Part shown: one piece after another, positions 43,021 to 51,742 of the stretch
Position numbering within the stretch: the first letter of the stretch is position 1
Layout of the letters: every line of letters begins with the position of its first letter
NCBI GenBank assembly: GCA_016787045.1
Contig: JAEUVA010000019.1
Span: 62,001-126,000, forward strand
Reading direction: 5' to 3'
Length of the DNA stretch: 64,000 nt
Source: Chitinophagales bacterium
GTDB taxonomy: Bacteria > Bacteroidota > Bacteroidia > Chitinophagales > LD1
Translations under genes and position numbers: made by a program
The notes under the pieces: model-generated
The model's database searches: none
What the model saw: only the letters and a program-made list of their open reading frames with translations
Told to the model about the DNA's origin: nothing

Positions 43021-44141
43021 AAATCGGGTTTGATGCCAAGCGCGCCTTAAACAATTCAACAGGGTTAGGGAACCACGCTCGTATCTTGCTCAATGGGTTG
43101 CATCAGCATTTCCCAGAGCACGATTACCATTTATATACCCCCCAAGCACAAGACCGGTGGCTACACGAATTGAATGGAGATTTTGAGTTGCATTTTCCGC
43201 AAGGTATGTTCTACAACACTGCACCAGCGCTATGGCGCAGCTATGGTGTGGTCAATGATTTGCGCAAGCAACGCATAGATATCTATCATGGGCTGAGCAA
43301 CGAAATTCCATATCAAGTACATAACAATGTAAGAGGTACAGTGGTAACCATACATGACCTCATTTTTTTGAAGCACACAGTGCAGTATCCGTTTTTGGAT
43401 AGAAAAATCTACGAGCTAAAAACGCGCTATGCTGCAAAACATGCCCATAAAATTATTGCCGTAAGCAACGAAACGAAAGCCGAACTCATTAATTACTACA
43501 ACTTATCTGAGCAGAAAATTGAAGTCATTTATCCGGCAGTAGATGAGTTGTTTGAGCAAGTAGTCATTCCAGAGCTGATACAAAGTTGTAGGGCAAAGTT
43601 TGCATTGCCGGAACAATACATTTTAAATGTGGGTTCATTTTTCCCTCGTAAAAATCAGCTAACACTCGTTAGAGCATTTAATACTATTAAGAACGATACT
43701 GATGTAGATTTAGTTTTAGTTGGAAGTAGCGGATTTATGCTGAACAGTGTAAAGCAACTTGTAGCAGAATTGAAGCTGACTAATCGGGTACATTTCATTT
43801 TGCAGGTTAGTAGTGAAGAACTTCCGGCAATTTATGCCGGTGCTACTGTATTTGTATTTCCTAGTTTGTATGAGGGCTTTGGTGCCCCGGTAGTAGAAGC
43901 GCTTTGGCAAAAAGTGCCGGTAGTTACAACCGAAAACAGTGCTATGCAAGAAGCAGCGGGTAATCACTCATTGTTTGCTAACCCGTTATCGTATGAAGAC
44001 ATTGCAGAAAAAATACTGCTTGTACTGAATAACCCAGAACTAAAAATGGAAATGGCTGAGCGAGGGTACACACATGCACAAAATATGAGTGCAAAACACT
44101 TTGCTGCTCAAACCATGCAGCTTTACAAGCAGCTCATTTAA
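43017..44141 (+). CDS. Family 4 (GT-B) glycosyltransferase
   Basis: 374 residues. The N-terminal half opens 'MKIGFDAKRALNNSTGLGNHARIL', with the G-L-G-N-H donor-side pattern. The C-terminal half has 'YILNVGSFFPRKNQLTLVRAFN' and the E-x7-E motif in 'SLYEGFGAPVVEALW' (about residues 281-295), both marks of the GT4 clade. It retains the sugar-nucleotide-binding architecture throughout and is of normal length. It is the last gene of the ligase operon (4-base overlap upstream). A CTAAC-ACTC-GTTAG palindrome sits in its coding region at 43659-43672. Acceptor and sugar are unknown. Confidence 0.93.
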   Translation: MKIGFDAKRALNNSTGLGNHARILLNGLHQHFPEHDYHLYTPQAQDRWLHELNGDFELHFPQGMFYNTAPALWRSYGVVNDLRKQRIDIYHGLSNEIPYQVHNNVRGTVVTIHDLIFLKHTVQYPFLDRKIYELKTRYAAKHAHKIIAVSNETKAELINYYNLSEQKIEVIYPAVDELFEQVVIPELIQSCRAKFALPEQYILNVGSFFPRKNQLTLVRAFNTIKNDTDVDLVLVGSSGFMLNSVKQLVAELKLTNRVHFILQVSSEELPAIYAGATVFVFPSLYEGFGAPVVEALWQKVPVVTTENSAMQEAAGNHSLFANPLSYEDIAEKILLVLNNPELKMEMAERGYTHAQNMSAKHFAAQTMQLYKQLI

Positions 44142-44556
44142 AGTCAATATACATGGGTAGGTTGTAATAAACTCTCACCGGCTTGCCTTGTTGAATAGCC
44201 GGTGTAAAGCGCAAAGTTTTCAGTACGCGCATTACCTCTCTATCAATACCCGGGCTGGCACTTTTTGTTACGGTGGTGTTGCTTACTGTACCATCTTTTT
44301 CAATCACAAACCGGATAATTACTTTGCCCGATATATGATTATCCTTTTCCATTTGCGGGTACTGCATAGTACTGCGGATGTAACGCATCAGCTCTGCATC
44401 ACCCCCCGGATACTCGGGCATTTTTTCTGCAAAAGTGTAAATGAGAGAAGTGTCGTTAGCTAATTTTGAAACGGTAAAAACCATTGCACTATCCGACTGA
44501 GCAATCGCAAACCGGCAGGTAACAAAAGCAGCTAAAATCAATAGAGCAGATTTCAT
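44134..44556 (-). CDS. TonB C-terminal domain protein
   Basis: 140 residues from the ATG at 44556, which starts a signal peptide ('MKSALLILAAFVTCRFAIAQ'); an upstream ATG at 44571 is less suitable. After a short spacer the rest is a TonB-type C-terminal domain: 'MPEYPGGDAELMRYIRSTMQYPQ', 'ISGKVIIRFVIEKDGTVSNTTVTKS', 'VMRVLKTLRFTPAIQQGKPVRVYYNLPMYI' (residues about 44-139, in part). It lacks the membrane helix and Pro-rich arm of an energy-coupling TonB, so it is a soluble periplasmic version of a kind frequent in Bacteroidota. It ends convergently with the glycosyltransferase operon, overlapping eight bases. Confidence 0.88.
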   Translation of the reverse strand: MKSALLILAAFVTCRFAIAQSDSAMVFTVSKLANDTSLIYTFAEKMPEYPGGDAELMRYIRSTMQYPQMEKDNHISGKVIIRFVIEKDGTVSNTTVTKSASPGIDREVMRVLKTLRFTPAIQQGKPVRVYYNLPMYIDFK

Positions 44557-44577
44557 GTATATGTAATGCAACAGCTT

Positions 44578-45861
44578 TTAAAAAGTAACGTTCTTTGTTT
44601 CTTTGGTGTATTCTGATGCCACAAATACGGTTAAGCACATCATAAATATAGCGCTGAGCACTAGAGCAATGCCAAGCACTTCTGTAGAAGCTACAAGCCC
44701 GCCACCTAAGGTACCAATTAGCAATAACCGCATCACCTCCGCGTAGTCGGCCCATTTTTTTTGTTCCAACAAGCCGGTGAAAATGGAAAAACAGACCACT
44801 ACAAAAGCACCCATGCCGATAAAACCAATCCAGATACTGCGCTCCACACAATAGTTTAACACATAAAAAGCTCCTACAGCTACAAACACAGTATTGAGAA
44901 ACACATAAAGCTTTTTGAGCGGTAAAAGCGTGAAAGATGTTTCTTGAGCAGCATTTACATTTTCGTTTGTATAAATTTTTGAGGGCAAACCAAATAGCCA
45001 CTTTGCTTTTTCTCTAAGTGTTTGGGCATGCCACACTCTGCGGGCAATATCTATATGGTGATGAATGTTACTCCACAACGGATTTTGCGATTGTAAAGGG
45101 GCGGTTATACCATAATCTACGGCTTCCACTTCAGGTTCAAACGTGCCAAACAGTTTATCCCACACAATAAAAAATGCACCATAATTTTTATCTATGTATT
45201 GTGCATTGCGCCCGTGGTGCACCCGATGGTGAGATGGGGTGGACATCACGTGCTCTAACCACCCCAGCTTTTTTATCCATTGTGTGTGTACTAAAAACTG
45301 CCAGAGTAAACTCACTGCATATGCGGTAACAAACATTTGCCATGGTATGCCTAAAAAGGCCAGTGGTAAAAAGAATACCCAAGTGTAAATTCCTTCTAAA
45401 GCATTTTGGCGCACAGCTACGCCTAAATTGTATTCTTCGTTACTATGATGAGTTACATGCCCCGCCCACAGGATGTTTATTTCATGCGAAAACCGATGCA
45501 GCCAATACTGACAAAAATCGGCAATTACTAAAACCATAAAGTAGTTGAAAATCATTAACGGACTAAATGGCGAAAAGGGGTTTACTGCCTTTATCTCTGT
45601 TAGTTCAAGCCATTGCAACACCGACCAGTTTTTTTGCACATAAACAAAAGCGAGTATAAAAACCCCTTTGTTTACAAAATCGGTGAGCTGCTGTAAGAAG
45701 GCAACAGATACGTTAATGATAAGGTACTCGCTGCGCACGTAGTTTTTTTTAAGCCACCAACTCATCAAATATTCTAGCAAGATGCAACTGATAAACACTA
45801 TACCAAGTATTGCCCCGATAACCTGAGTAGCATTATCGTTTAGTAAATCACTCCAACTCAT
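44578..45861 (-). CDS. Sterol desaturase / fatty acid hydroxylase family membrane enzyme
   Basis: 427 residues with about eight hydrophobic helices. The di-iron His boxes are intact: 'HRFSH' (122-126), 'HVTHH' (135-139) and 'HHRVHH' (211-216). An added C-terminal membrane extension (about 310-420) makes it longer than typical 270-300 residue members, as in the alkylglycerol monooxygenase-like group. Members hydroxylate or desaturate sterols, carotenoids, ceramides or ether lipids; the substrate here is unknown. It precedes the TonB-domain gene on the same strand with a 20-base gap, but no functional link is evident. Confidence 0.93.
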   Translation of the reverse strand: MSWSDLLNDNATQVIGAILGIVFISCILLEYLMSWWLKKNYVRSEYLIINVSVAFLQQLTDFVNKGVFILAFVYVQKNWSVLQWLELTEIKAVNPFSPFSPLMIFNYFMVLVIADFCQYWLHRFSHEINILWAGHVTHHSNEEYNLGVAVRQNALEGIYTWVFFLPLAFLGIPWQMFVTAYAVSLLWQFLVHTQWIKKLGWLEHVMSTPSHHRVHHGRNAQYIDKNYGAFFIVWDKLFGTFEPEVEAVDYGITAPLQSQNPLWSNIHHHIDIARRVWHAQTLREKAKWLFGLPSKIYTNENVNAAQETSFTLLPLKKLYVFLNTVFVAVGAFYVLNYCVERSIWIGFIGMGAFVVVCFSIFTGLLEQKKWADYAEVMRLLLIGTLGGGLVASTEVLGIALVLSAIFMMCLTVFVASEYTKETKNVTF

Positions 45862-46014
45862 GCCTCAAAAATAGCAAACCTGTTTCTTGTGTTACGCCAT
45901 ATATTTAGCATTTTTAAGCGCATAATGGCAAGTAAAGGGCTACAACAGCAATACCCGAATTTACAACCCACTCAAAGTTTAGTAACGCACATTTGCCCTA
46001 TAATATTTACAGGT

Positions 46015-47688
46015 ATGAAAACAATATTATTAACCACAGCCATCTTGCTTATAGCAACAATGGCTGATGCACAACAGTTCTCTTTGGTGGAAGTGAATCC
46101 ACTACATGGCCAAGAACAATTTATTTGGAGCGATAGCAGCAAGCACATTTATGGAGGTGGAGAGTTTGCCTCGTTTGCAGAACTAAACGGGCGCCTCTAT
46201 TTTACAGCACAAGATGGTAACTACAACTACGAGTTGTGGGTAACCGATGGCACACAACAGGGCACGCACGTGGTGAAGGAGATAAATACCACCGGCAGCG
46301 CTAACCCCGGCAAACTGCACAAAGTAGGCAACCGCATTGTTTTTGCAGCTACTGACGATGCCACAGGCGGTATGGGTATTGCTACTTATGATGTGTATGC
46401 TACCGATGGTACTGAGCAAGGCACTGTTAAGATTGCCGATGTAGATGAAAGTTTCAACGACTTTTTAAGTAGCAGCAGAGTGATTGCTTTCAACAACAAA
46501 TTAGTTTTTTGCACTATTGATAAGGTAATGATTACCGATGGCACGACTACAGGTACAACACCACTTTCGGCCATCTCGCAGTACGCGCAGGGCTTTGGCT
46601 ACTGCGAATTAAACGGCAAAGTATATTTTCTCATCAACCAATCTAATCAGTTACAAATTTGGCGGACAGATGGCACAGTAAGCGGAACTAAACTGATGAA
46701 AAACCTCAACGGTACGTTAATGTTTGCCGAAACCATGCAGGCATTTAATGGCAAGCTATACATAGTGGGCGCTCCACAAGGCCAGGGGCACGATTTGCAT
46801 GTGTACGATGGCACAGAAAATGGCAATGTGCAAAAAGTAAATCTTGGAGCAACGGGCAACTCTTACCCAACAGAACTGCATGTGTACAACAACACCCTAT
46901 GGTTTTTGGCTGCTAACAATACACATAACAATTTGTATAAAATGGATGCTAATGATATAGTACCTGTACCGGTACCATCGGTATCAGGTTTAGATGTGTA
47001 TGGCGATCTGGCCTTTGCCAATAACCGAGTGTACTTTACTGACCAAATGAATAACCGCATTATACGCTCTGTACACGCACAAAACTATTCGCTGAGCGAA
47101 CTGGAATTAACCGATAAACAACTGCCATGGTTTTGGCAAACCGATGCCAGTTTTTTAGTGGGGATGAATAACCGGATTTACTTTACGGCTTATGATACAC
47201 TTAACCAACAACAGTATTTTATGGTGAGCGATGGCACACCAAGCGGCACACATTCGGTAATGCCAGAAGGATACAATGTAGCACATCCGTTTAATGCGCT
47301 GATAAGTTGTGGCATGGCCGATGCTTTTGATTTTACCACTTTTGGAAACAAAATTGTAGTGCCGGCAAATTTCAATGATGCGGGTCGTGAGTTGTGGTTT
47401 TTTACCGATGAAAACACAGTGAGTATTGATGAGCCACAACTACAGACTACTGTAAATTTGTTTCCAAACCCGGCAACCGATGTGCTCAACATTTCGTTTA
47501 CTAACAGCAACTATTGCCAAACAGATGTATTGGTTAGAGATATGAGCGGAAAAATTTTGAATAGAGAGAACACATCGGGCAATTACATGATGGTACCTGT
47601 TGTGAGTTTTTCATCAGGAGGATACTGCGCAGAATTTTGGCAAGAAGGTAAGCGAATAGCATCTAAGAAATTTTCTATTTTAAAGTAG
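46015..47688 (+). CDS. ELWxTDGT-repeat protein with T9SS sorting domain
   Basis: 557 residues from ATG 46015 (signal peptide ending 'MADAQQ'); the frame extends upstream but without a signal. The body has at least five repeats with an '[EY]xxxTDGTxxGT' core: 'ELWVTDGTQQGTHVV', 'DVYATDGTEQGTVKI', 'KVMITDGTTTGTTPL', 'QIWRTDGTVSGTKLM' and 'YFMVSDGTPSGTHSV', alternating with 'LNGRLYFTAQDG'-type strands. These ELWxTDGT repeats form beta-propellers. The C-terminal 85 residues ('LFPNPATDVLNISFTNS ... ASKKFSILK') are a type A T9SS sorting domain. It should be secreted. A strong terminator follows immediately. Confidence 0.92.
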   Translation: MKTILLTTAILLIATMADAQQFSLVEVNPLHGQEQFIWSDSSKHIYGGGEFASFAELNGRLYFTAQDGNYNYELWVTDGTQQGTHVVKEINTTGSANPGKLHKVGNRIVFAATDDATGGMGIATYDVYATDGTEQGTVKIADVDESFNDFLSSSRVIAFNNKLVFCTIDKVMITDGTTTGTTPLSAISQYAQGFGYCELNGKVYFLINQSNQLQIWRTDGTVSGTKLMKNLNGTLMFAETMQAFNGKLYIVGAPQGQGHDLHVYDGTENGNVQKVNLGATGNSYPTELHVYNNTLWFLAANNTHNNLYKMDANDIVPVPVPSVSGLDVYGDLAFANNRVYFTDQMNNRIIRSVHAQNYSLSELELTDKQLPWFWQTDASFLVGMNNRIYFTAYDTLNQQQYFMVSDGTPSGTHSVMPEGYNVAHPFNALISCGMADAFDFTTFGNKIVVPANFNDAGRELWFFTDENTVSIDEPQLQTTVNLFPNPATDVLNISFTNSNYCQTDVLVRDMSGKILNRENTSGNYMMVPVVSFSSGGYCAEFWQEGKRIASKKFSILK

Positions 47689-47698
47689 AGTTCAGTCA

Positions 47699-47729
47699 CG
47701 GAAGCTGCCTCGGCAGCTTCCGTTTTTTT
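47699..47729 (+). terminator. Rho-independent terminator after ELWxTDGT gene
   Basis: CGGAAGCTGCC pairs with GGCAGCTTCCG across a minimal loop and is followed by seven T. The AraC gene starts four bases later. Confidence 0.9.
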
Positions 47730-47733
47730 AGAA

Positions 47734-48588
47734 ATGGAAAATCTAACCACACCCGTTCATCGCTTTGTAACTGCCCGCGATATTCAGTTTAAGTTTTTAA
47801 CCCTTACGGGCAAAAATTTTTCTGAAATTGATATAGCACATCGGCACGGGTACTGGAGTGTGTTTGTTTTTTTAGAAGGCAGCGGTACGCATTTGATTGA
47901 CTTTACGGAATTGAAAATAAAACCCGGCACAGTTCACTTTGTGTTGCCGGGGCAGATTCATGCGCTTAATGGAGGTAAAAACTTTTTTGGGTACGCTATC
48001 ATGTTTACCGAAGAGTTTTTCCTCCTGCGCGATGAAACCAAAAGTTTGCTGATGAAACTCTTCAGTTTTATGGATGCCGGCAAACCCGCAATACTGGAAA
48101 TGGGCAATGCTAACCGCGAATACTTTACACATCTGTTTAGTTTGTTTGAGTTGGAAACCAAAAATGCAGGAAGCCAGCAGAGCACAGCTTTGTTGGATTT
48201 GCTGGCCGTGTTTGTGAACAAATGTGTGCATTTGCTGCAACTGCCCGCTACAAACACCGGCAAAGAACCGCTGTACTACATCCGTTTTCGGCATGAGGTA
48301 GAAAAAAACTTTCGCACTGTACATACTGTTGCAGAATATGCAGCTATGCTGCACACTAATTCAAAAAACCTGAACGAACTGACTCAAACTTTTGCCGGTC
48401 GCACGGCTTTAGAGTTTATACATGAAAGGTTATTGGTAGAAGCCAAACGAATGCTTTTGTATGCCGATAAACCTATGAAACAAATTGCTTATGAATTACA
48501 CTTTACGGATGCTGCTCATTTCACTAAGTTTTTCAAGCAAAAAACCGGACACACTCCTTTAGAATTTAGGGAGGGTAATTTGGGTTAG
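47734..48588 (+). CDS. AraC-family transcriptional regulator
   Basis: 284 residues. The N-terminal cupin (about 10-130) has 'IAHRHGYWSVFVFLEGSGTHLIDF', 'KPGTVHFVLPGQIHAL' and 'FGYAIMFTEEFFLL'. The C-terminal double helix-turn-helix (about 185-284) reads 'TVAEYAAMLHTNSKNLNELTQTFAGRTALEFIHERLLVEAKRML' and 'MKQIAYELHFTDAAHFTKFFKQKTGHTPLEFR' (outline). The second motif is the AraC signature. The effector of the cupin is unknown. The gene stands alone and directly behind a terminator; its stop overlaps that of the convergent YdcF-like gene. Confidence 0.95.
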   Translation: MENLTTPVHRFVTARDIQFKFLTLTGKNFSEIDIAHRHGYWSVFVFLEGSGTHLIDFTELKIKPGTVHFVLPGQIHALNGGKNFFGYAIMFTEEFFLLRDETKSLLMKLFSFMDAGKPAILEMGNANREYFTHLFSLFELETKNAGSQQSTALLDLLAVFVNKCVHLLQLPATNTGKEPLYYIRFRHEVEKNFRTVHTVAEYAAMLHTNSKNLNELTQTFAGRTALEFIHERLLVEAKRMLLYADKPMKQIAYELHFTDAAHFTKFFKQKTGHTPLEFREGNLG

Positions 48589-49220
48589 TATTTCCACCAA
48601 TAGTAAATGGTTTTAATCCATTCGTTATTGATTGCAATGAGCCCATCTTCGCTTTGCCACCAGTGCATTTCGTCAAAGCGAGAAGAGGAGGCGCCTCGCA
48701 CAATCAGTGAAATGCCTTTCTCTTTTAATTGCTCACGAAATACATCGTTTACCCGATGTGTATGAATGAGTGAAGAAAGGACCATTACTTTTTTAAAACC
48801 ATTCGCTATACAAAAGTTTATTATGGTATCGGCTTCTTCGCGTGTGCTGGTGCCATAGCGAATTTGCGTAATACAACTATCCGGTATTTGCAGCCGCCTT
48901 AGATTAGCAACTGTCATGTCGCTTTCTAAGGTATCCATACTGAAAATACGAAGCTCTACTATAGGGTTTCCACCCGTACAAATAATTTTTGATGTATATC
49001 CGGCATTAAAAATTTTTGCGGCTTCATTGCCACGGTCGTACCCGCCACCGGAGAGTACAAAAAGCGCATCGGCAGTTTGTAGTGAATCTTGCTCTATGAA
49101 ATACGTGACGGCATGCGTAAAAATACGGTTGCGAAACAGGTAAGTGGCACCTGTTATGACTACAAGGGCGAGTACCAACGCAATTGCGCATTTGAGCAAC
49201 AGCTTTACTTGCGTACCCAT
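48585..49220 (-). CDS. DUF218 (SanA/YdcF/ElyC-type) membrane-anchored protein
   Basis: 211 residues. An N-terminal helix ('LLLKCAIALVLALVVITGATYLF', about 7-29) is followed by the DUF218 fold: 'ADALFVLSGGGYDRGNEAAKIFNAGYTSKIICTGG', 'SREEADTIINFCIANGFKKVMVLSSLIHTHRV' (in outline). The conserved loop 'STREEA' and the His pair in 'IHTHR' match the family. ElyC and SanA affect cell-envelope integrity and vancomycin sensitivity in E. coli; the chemistry is unknown. It precedes no obvious partner; the hydrolase gene upstream ends 6 bases before its start on the same strand, so they are probably one operon. Confidence 0.9.
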   Translation of the reverse strand: MGTQVKLLLKCAIALVLALVVITGATYLFRNRIFTHAVTYFIEQDSLQTADALFVLSGGGYDRGNEAAKIFNAGYTSKIICTGGNPIVELRIFSMDTLESDMTVANLRRLQIPDSCITQIRYGTSTREEADTIINFCIANGFKKVMVLSSLIHTHRVNDVFREQLKEKGISLIVRGASSSRFDEMHWWQSEDGLIAINNEWIKTIYYWWKY

Positions 49221-49226
49221 AAACGC

Positions 49227-50057
49227 TTATCGCTTATTCAGCCAATCAATAATGTAATTAATGGCTTCTGTACGATCCGGCTCGGGTTCATTGTGCAACT
49301 CATGATAGTAGCCCTCCCAAAGCTTGAGCGTAACTAAACTTTGTGGTGCATTTGCAGCAAACTCTTTGGTGCCTTCGTGCGAAGTAAGTTTATCGGCTGT
49401 GCCGTGCATCAGTAACAAAGGCACTTTTAAATTTTGTGCATTCGCCAATGCCCATTTTCCGGCTTCAAAAAAACCAAGAAAAGTACCTGCAGTAATTTTT
49501 CCGTGGTTGTATTTGTCTGCATCGTATTTGCGTACTTCTTCTTTATCGCGCGAAATGGCCGATGAGTTTAAGTCTGCCTTTTCGGTAAATGCCGGGTAGA
49601 TATTCACCATTATTTTTGCCAGTAGTACTTTGATAGCCGGTGGCTCAAAACCCAGCTTAAACAGAGGGCCCGTGGCTATAGCACCAGTTATATTCGGGTT
49701 TCTTCTCAACAAAAAATTAGTTACAATATTACCGCCCATGCTGTGTCCCCACAGAAACTTCTTCACTCCCGGAAATCGCTTTTCGGCCTCGCTCAAAATT
49801 TGTTGCACGCTATCTAAAAATGCCTCGTAGCTGTTTACGTGCCCGCGTTTGCCGGTAGTTTTGCCGTGGCCAAAATGATCGTAAGCCAACACTGCATATC
49901 CGGCCTTATTGAGTCGCTCTGCTACATGTGCATAGCGTGTGCTATGCTCGTTAAACCCATGTACAATACACACCACGCCTTTGGGTGTTTCGGGTTGCCA
50001 ACCTTGCCCGTATAGGGTTTCTCCTTCTTGTTGCCAGTTAAATTCAAAGTAACTCAT
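49227..50057 (-). CDS. Alpha/beta hydrolase, monoacylglycerol lipase-like
   Basis: 276 residues. Motifs: oxyanion 'VHGFNEHSTRY' (32-42), nucleophile elbow 'GHSMGG' with S106, Asp222 in 'MHGTADKLTSHEG', and His252 in 'YYHELHNE'. The layout, including the 'YDHFGHGKTTGKRGHV' strand after the elbow, matches lysophospholipase/monoglyceride lipase (PldB-type) enzymes. These cleave monoacylglycerols or lysophospholipids; the in vivo substrate is not readable. It lies upstream of the DUF218 gene with a 6-base gap, giving a likely operon concerned with the envelope. Confidence 0.92.
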   Translation of the reverse strand: MSYFEFNWQQEGETLYGQGWQPETPKGVVCIVHGFNEHSTRYAHVAERLNKAGYAVLAYDHFGHGKTTGKRGHVNSYEAFLDSVQQILSEAEKRFPGVKKFLWGHSMGGNIVTNFLLRRNPNITGAIATGPLFKLGFEPPAIKVLLAKIMVNIYPAFTEKADLNSSAISRDKEEVRKYDADKYNHGKITAGTFLGFFEAGKWALANAQNLKVPLLLMHGTADKLTSHEGTKEFAANAPQSLVTLKLWEGYYHELHNEPEPDRTEAINYIIDWLNKR

Positions 50058-50147
50058 GTGCTTTGTTGTGTGGTGGTTAATGGGTTAAATTAAAACAATG
50101 GTGCCGAAGCTATCAAATTTTGTTTCTTCGTAAACAAACACTTTAAA

Positions 50148-51206
50148 ATGAAGCAATTGCTATTGGCTATAGGAATATTAGTACTGGCAGCCGTATTGTA
50201 TGTAGGGGGTATGCTGCTGTTTGGTGTGCTAACCAAACATCGCCCACAGCAGGTGGAAATGGTGCTGGCAGAAGCGCCACAAAAGGCAAACAAAGCACTA
50301 CCCGATTCGGTGTACTCTTTTTTAATATGGAATGTGGGCTATGGCGGCTTGGGTAAAGAGGTGGACTTTTTTTATGATGGCGGAAAAATGGTGACATCAC
50401 CTAAAGAGCATGTAGTGAAAAACAATAAGGGGATGAATGATTTTTTTGCTACGCAAAAAACAACTGATTTCTTATTGCTGCAAGAAGTGGATCGTTGCAG
50501 TAAGCGCAGCCATAAAATAGATCAGGCACTCAAGTTTGCCGGTGTGTTGAATGAGCATTACTCTGCCTTTACTCCCAATTACAATGTAAAGTATCTGCCG
50601 TTTCCGTTTACCAACCCCATTGGCAGAGTATATGGAGGTCTGCAATCGCTCTCACGTTTTCAACCAATAGAAAGTAAGCGCATTGCGCTGCCGGGCATAA
50701 CCGATTTTCCGCGAAAGCTATTTTACTTAGAGCGTTGTTTGTTATTACAAAGATTTAAAACCCCCAACGGAAAAGAATTGGTAGTTATCAATACACATTT
50801 TGAAGCGTATGATGATGGCAGCGTAAAAAAGGAGCAAATGGCGCTCACCAAAAAGATTTTGGATGAAGAATATGGTAAAGGCAACTATGTAGTACTGGGT
50901 GGCGATTGGAATATTGCCCCACCCGATTTCAACATACACACTTTTGAAAAAGAGAAAGAAGATGAGCCACTTTATCTGATGAACAATGATACCAACTATA
51001 TGCCCGGCTGGTCTTTTGCATACGATTCTACCGTAGCAACCAACCGGAAAAACAAAACTGCTTTTGACCCGGCAAAAACATTTACTACTGTTATTGATTA
51101 TTATCTGATTTCACCAAATATTGAAGTGGTAAGTACAAAAGGAATTGATATGGGTTTTGAGTATAGCGACCACCAGCCGGTACAGTTGAAAATAAAACTG
51201 AAGTAG
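50148..51206 (+). CDS. Endonuclease/exonuclease/phosphatase (EEP) family protein, membrane-anchored
   Basis: 352 residues. The N-terminal helix ('LLLAIGILVLAAVLYVGGMLLFGVL', about 3-27) anchors it outward. The EEP fold follows: 'FLIWNVGYGGLG', 'TDFLLLQEVDR', 'LVVINTHFEAYDDG', 'YVVLGGDWNIAP' and the closing 'YSDHQPVQLKI'. The Glu in QEVDR, the Asp-Trp-Asn set, and the terminal S-D-H are the expected metal and catalytic residues. Members include phosphodiesterases, sphingomyelinases and nucleases. With a membrane anchor it most likely acts in the periplasm. No partner gene is evident. Confidence 0.9.
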   Translation: MKQLLLAIGILVLAAVLYVGGMLLFGVLTKHRPQQVEMVLAEAPQKANKALPDSVYSFLIWNVGYGGLGKEVDFFYDGGKMVTSPKEHVVKNNKGMNDFFATQKTTDFLLLQEVDRCSKRSHKIDQALKFAGVLNEHYSAFTPNYNVKYLPFPFTNPIGRVYGGLQSLSRFQPIESKRIALPGITDFPRKLFYLERCLLLQRFKTPNGKELVVINTHFEAYDDGSVKKEQMALTKKILDEEYGKGNYVVLGGDWNIAPPDFNIHTFEKEKEDEPLYLMNNDTNYMPGWSFAYDSTVATNRKNKTAFDPAKTFTTVIDYYLISPNIEVVSTKGIDMGFEYSDHQPVQLKIKLK

Positions 51207-51241
51207 AGTTACTTTTTTATACAATCTGCATTGTATTGTTA

Positions 51242-51676
51242 ATGCGAATAGTGTTTCTATCTCTGCTTTTTAATTGTGCGCTCAGTCAAGCACAGTTAGA
51301 GCAAACTTTTACTGTGAAAATGCAGAAGACAAAGGTTTTTGCAGGTATTTACTGTACAGAGCATTTAACAGATGGCCGCACTTGCTTTGAATTTGATACT
51401 GCGGGCATGGTTCATTTTTTTGTATGGGGCAAAGATCTGAAAAGTATAGCAGCTACTCCACACCAAAACTATTTTTCTATTCCCTTTACTCAAAAAGCCG
51501 ACAGTATTTTTTTTCATACGCTGTCTGTCAGCAATCCCCCCGGACTACCTAAGGTTGAAGTATTCACCCAGTATAGTGCATGGGCAGGTGTTAAAAGTAT
51601 GACCATGAGCATTGTTACCACTGCTACAAACGCTACATATACACCGCGCTATATACTTCTTAAATACGTAGAGTAG
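51242..51676 (+). CDS. Hypothetical secreted protein (144 aa)
   Basis: The ATG at 51242 opens a frame with a signal peptide ('RIVFLSLLFNCALSQAQ'); TTG 51236 is in frame upstream. The mature part, about 125 residues, is beta-rich with 'EQTFTVKMQKTKVFAGIYC', 'CFEFDTAGMVHFFVWGKDL', 'QNYFSIPFTQKADSIFFHTL' and 'TPRYILLKYV'. Two to three Cys may form disulfides. No family is recognised. It starts 35 bases after the EEP gene, so it could share its transcript. Confidence 0.7.
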   Translation: MRIVFLSLLFNCALSQAQLEQTFTVKMQKTKVFAGIYCTEHLTDGRTCFEFDTAGMVHFFVWGKDLKSIAATPHQNYFSIPFTQKADSIFFHTLSVSNPPGLPKVEVFTQYSAWAGVKSMTMSIVTTATNATYTPRYILLKYVE

Positions 51677-51680
51677 CCAT

Positions 51681-51716
51681 AAAAAGAAAACCCCACTAAC
51701 AAGTGTTAGCAGGGCT
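51681..51716 (-). terminator. Terminator of the 54.5-kb T9SS gene, with CTAAC-N4-GTTAG core
   Basis: On the - strand, GCCC-T-GCTAACA-CT-TGTTAG-T-GGGG is followed by TTTTCTTTTT. The inner stem is one of six CTAAC-N4-GTTAG palindromes in the window (51696-51709). Confidence 0.8.
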
Positions 51717-51742
51717 TCTTATCAGCATGAAGGAAAGTTATA

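Noticed and set aside
47872..48354. 160-residue minus-strand frame inside the AraC gene
   Set aside because: It is an antisense shadow; the + strand protein has a complete AraC domain pair.
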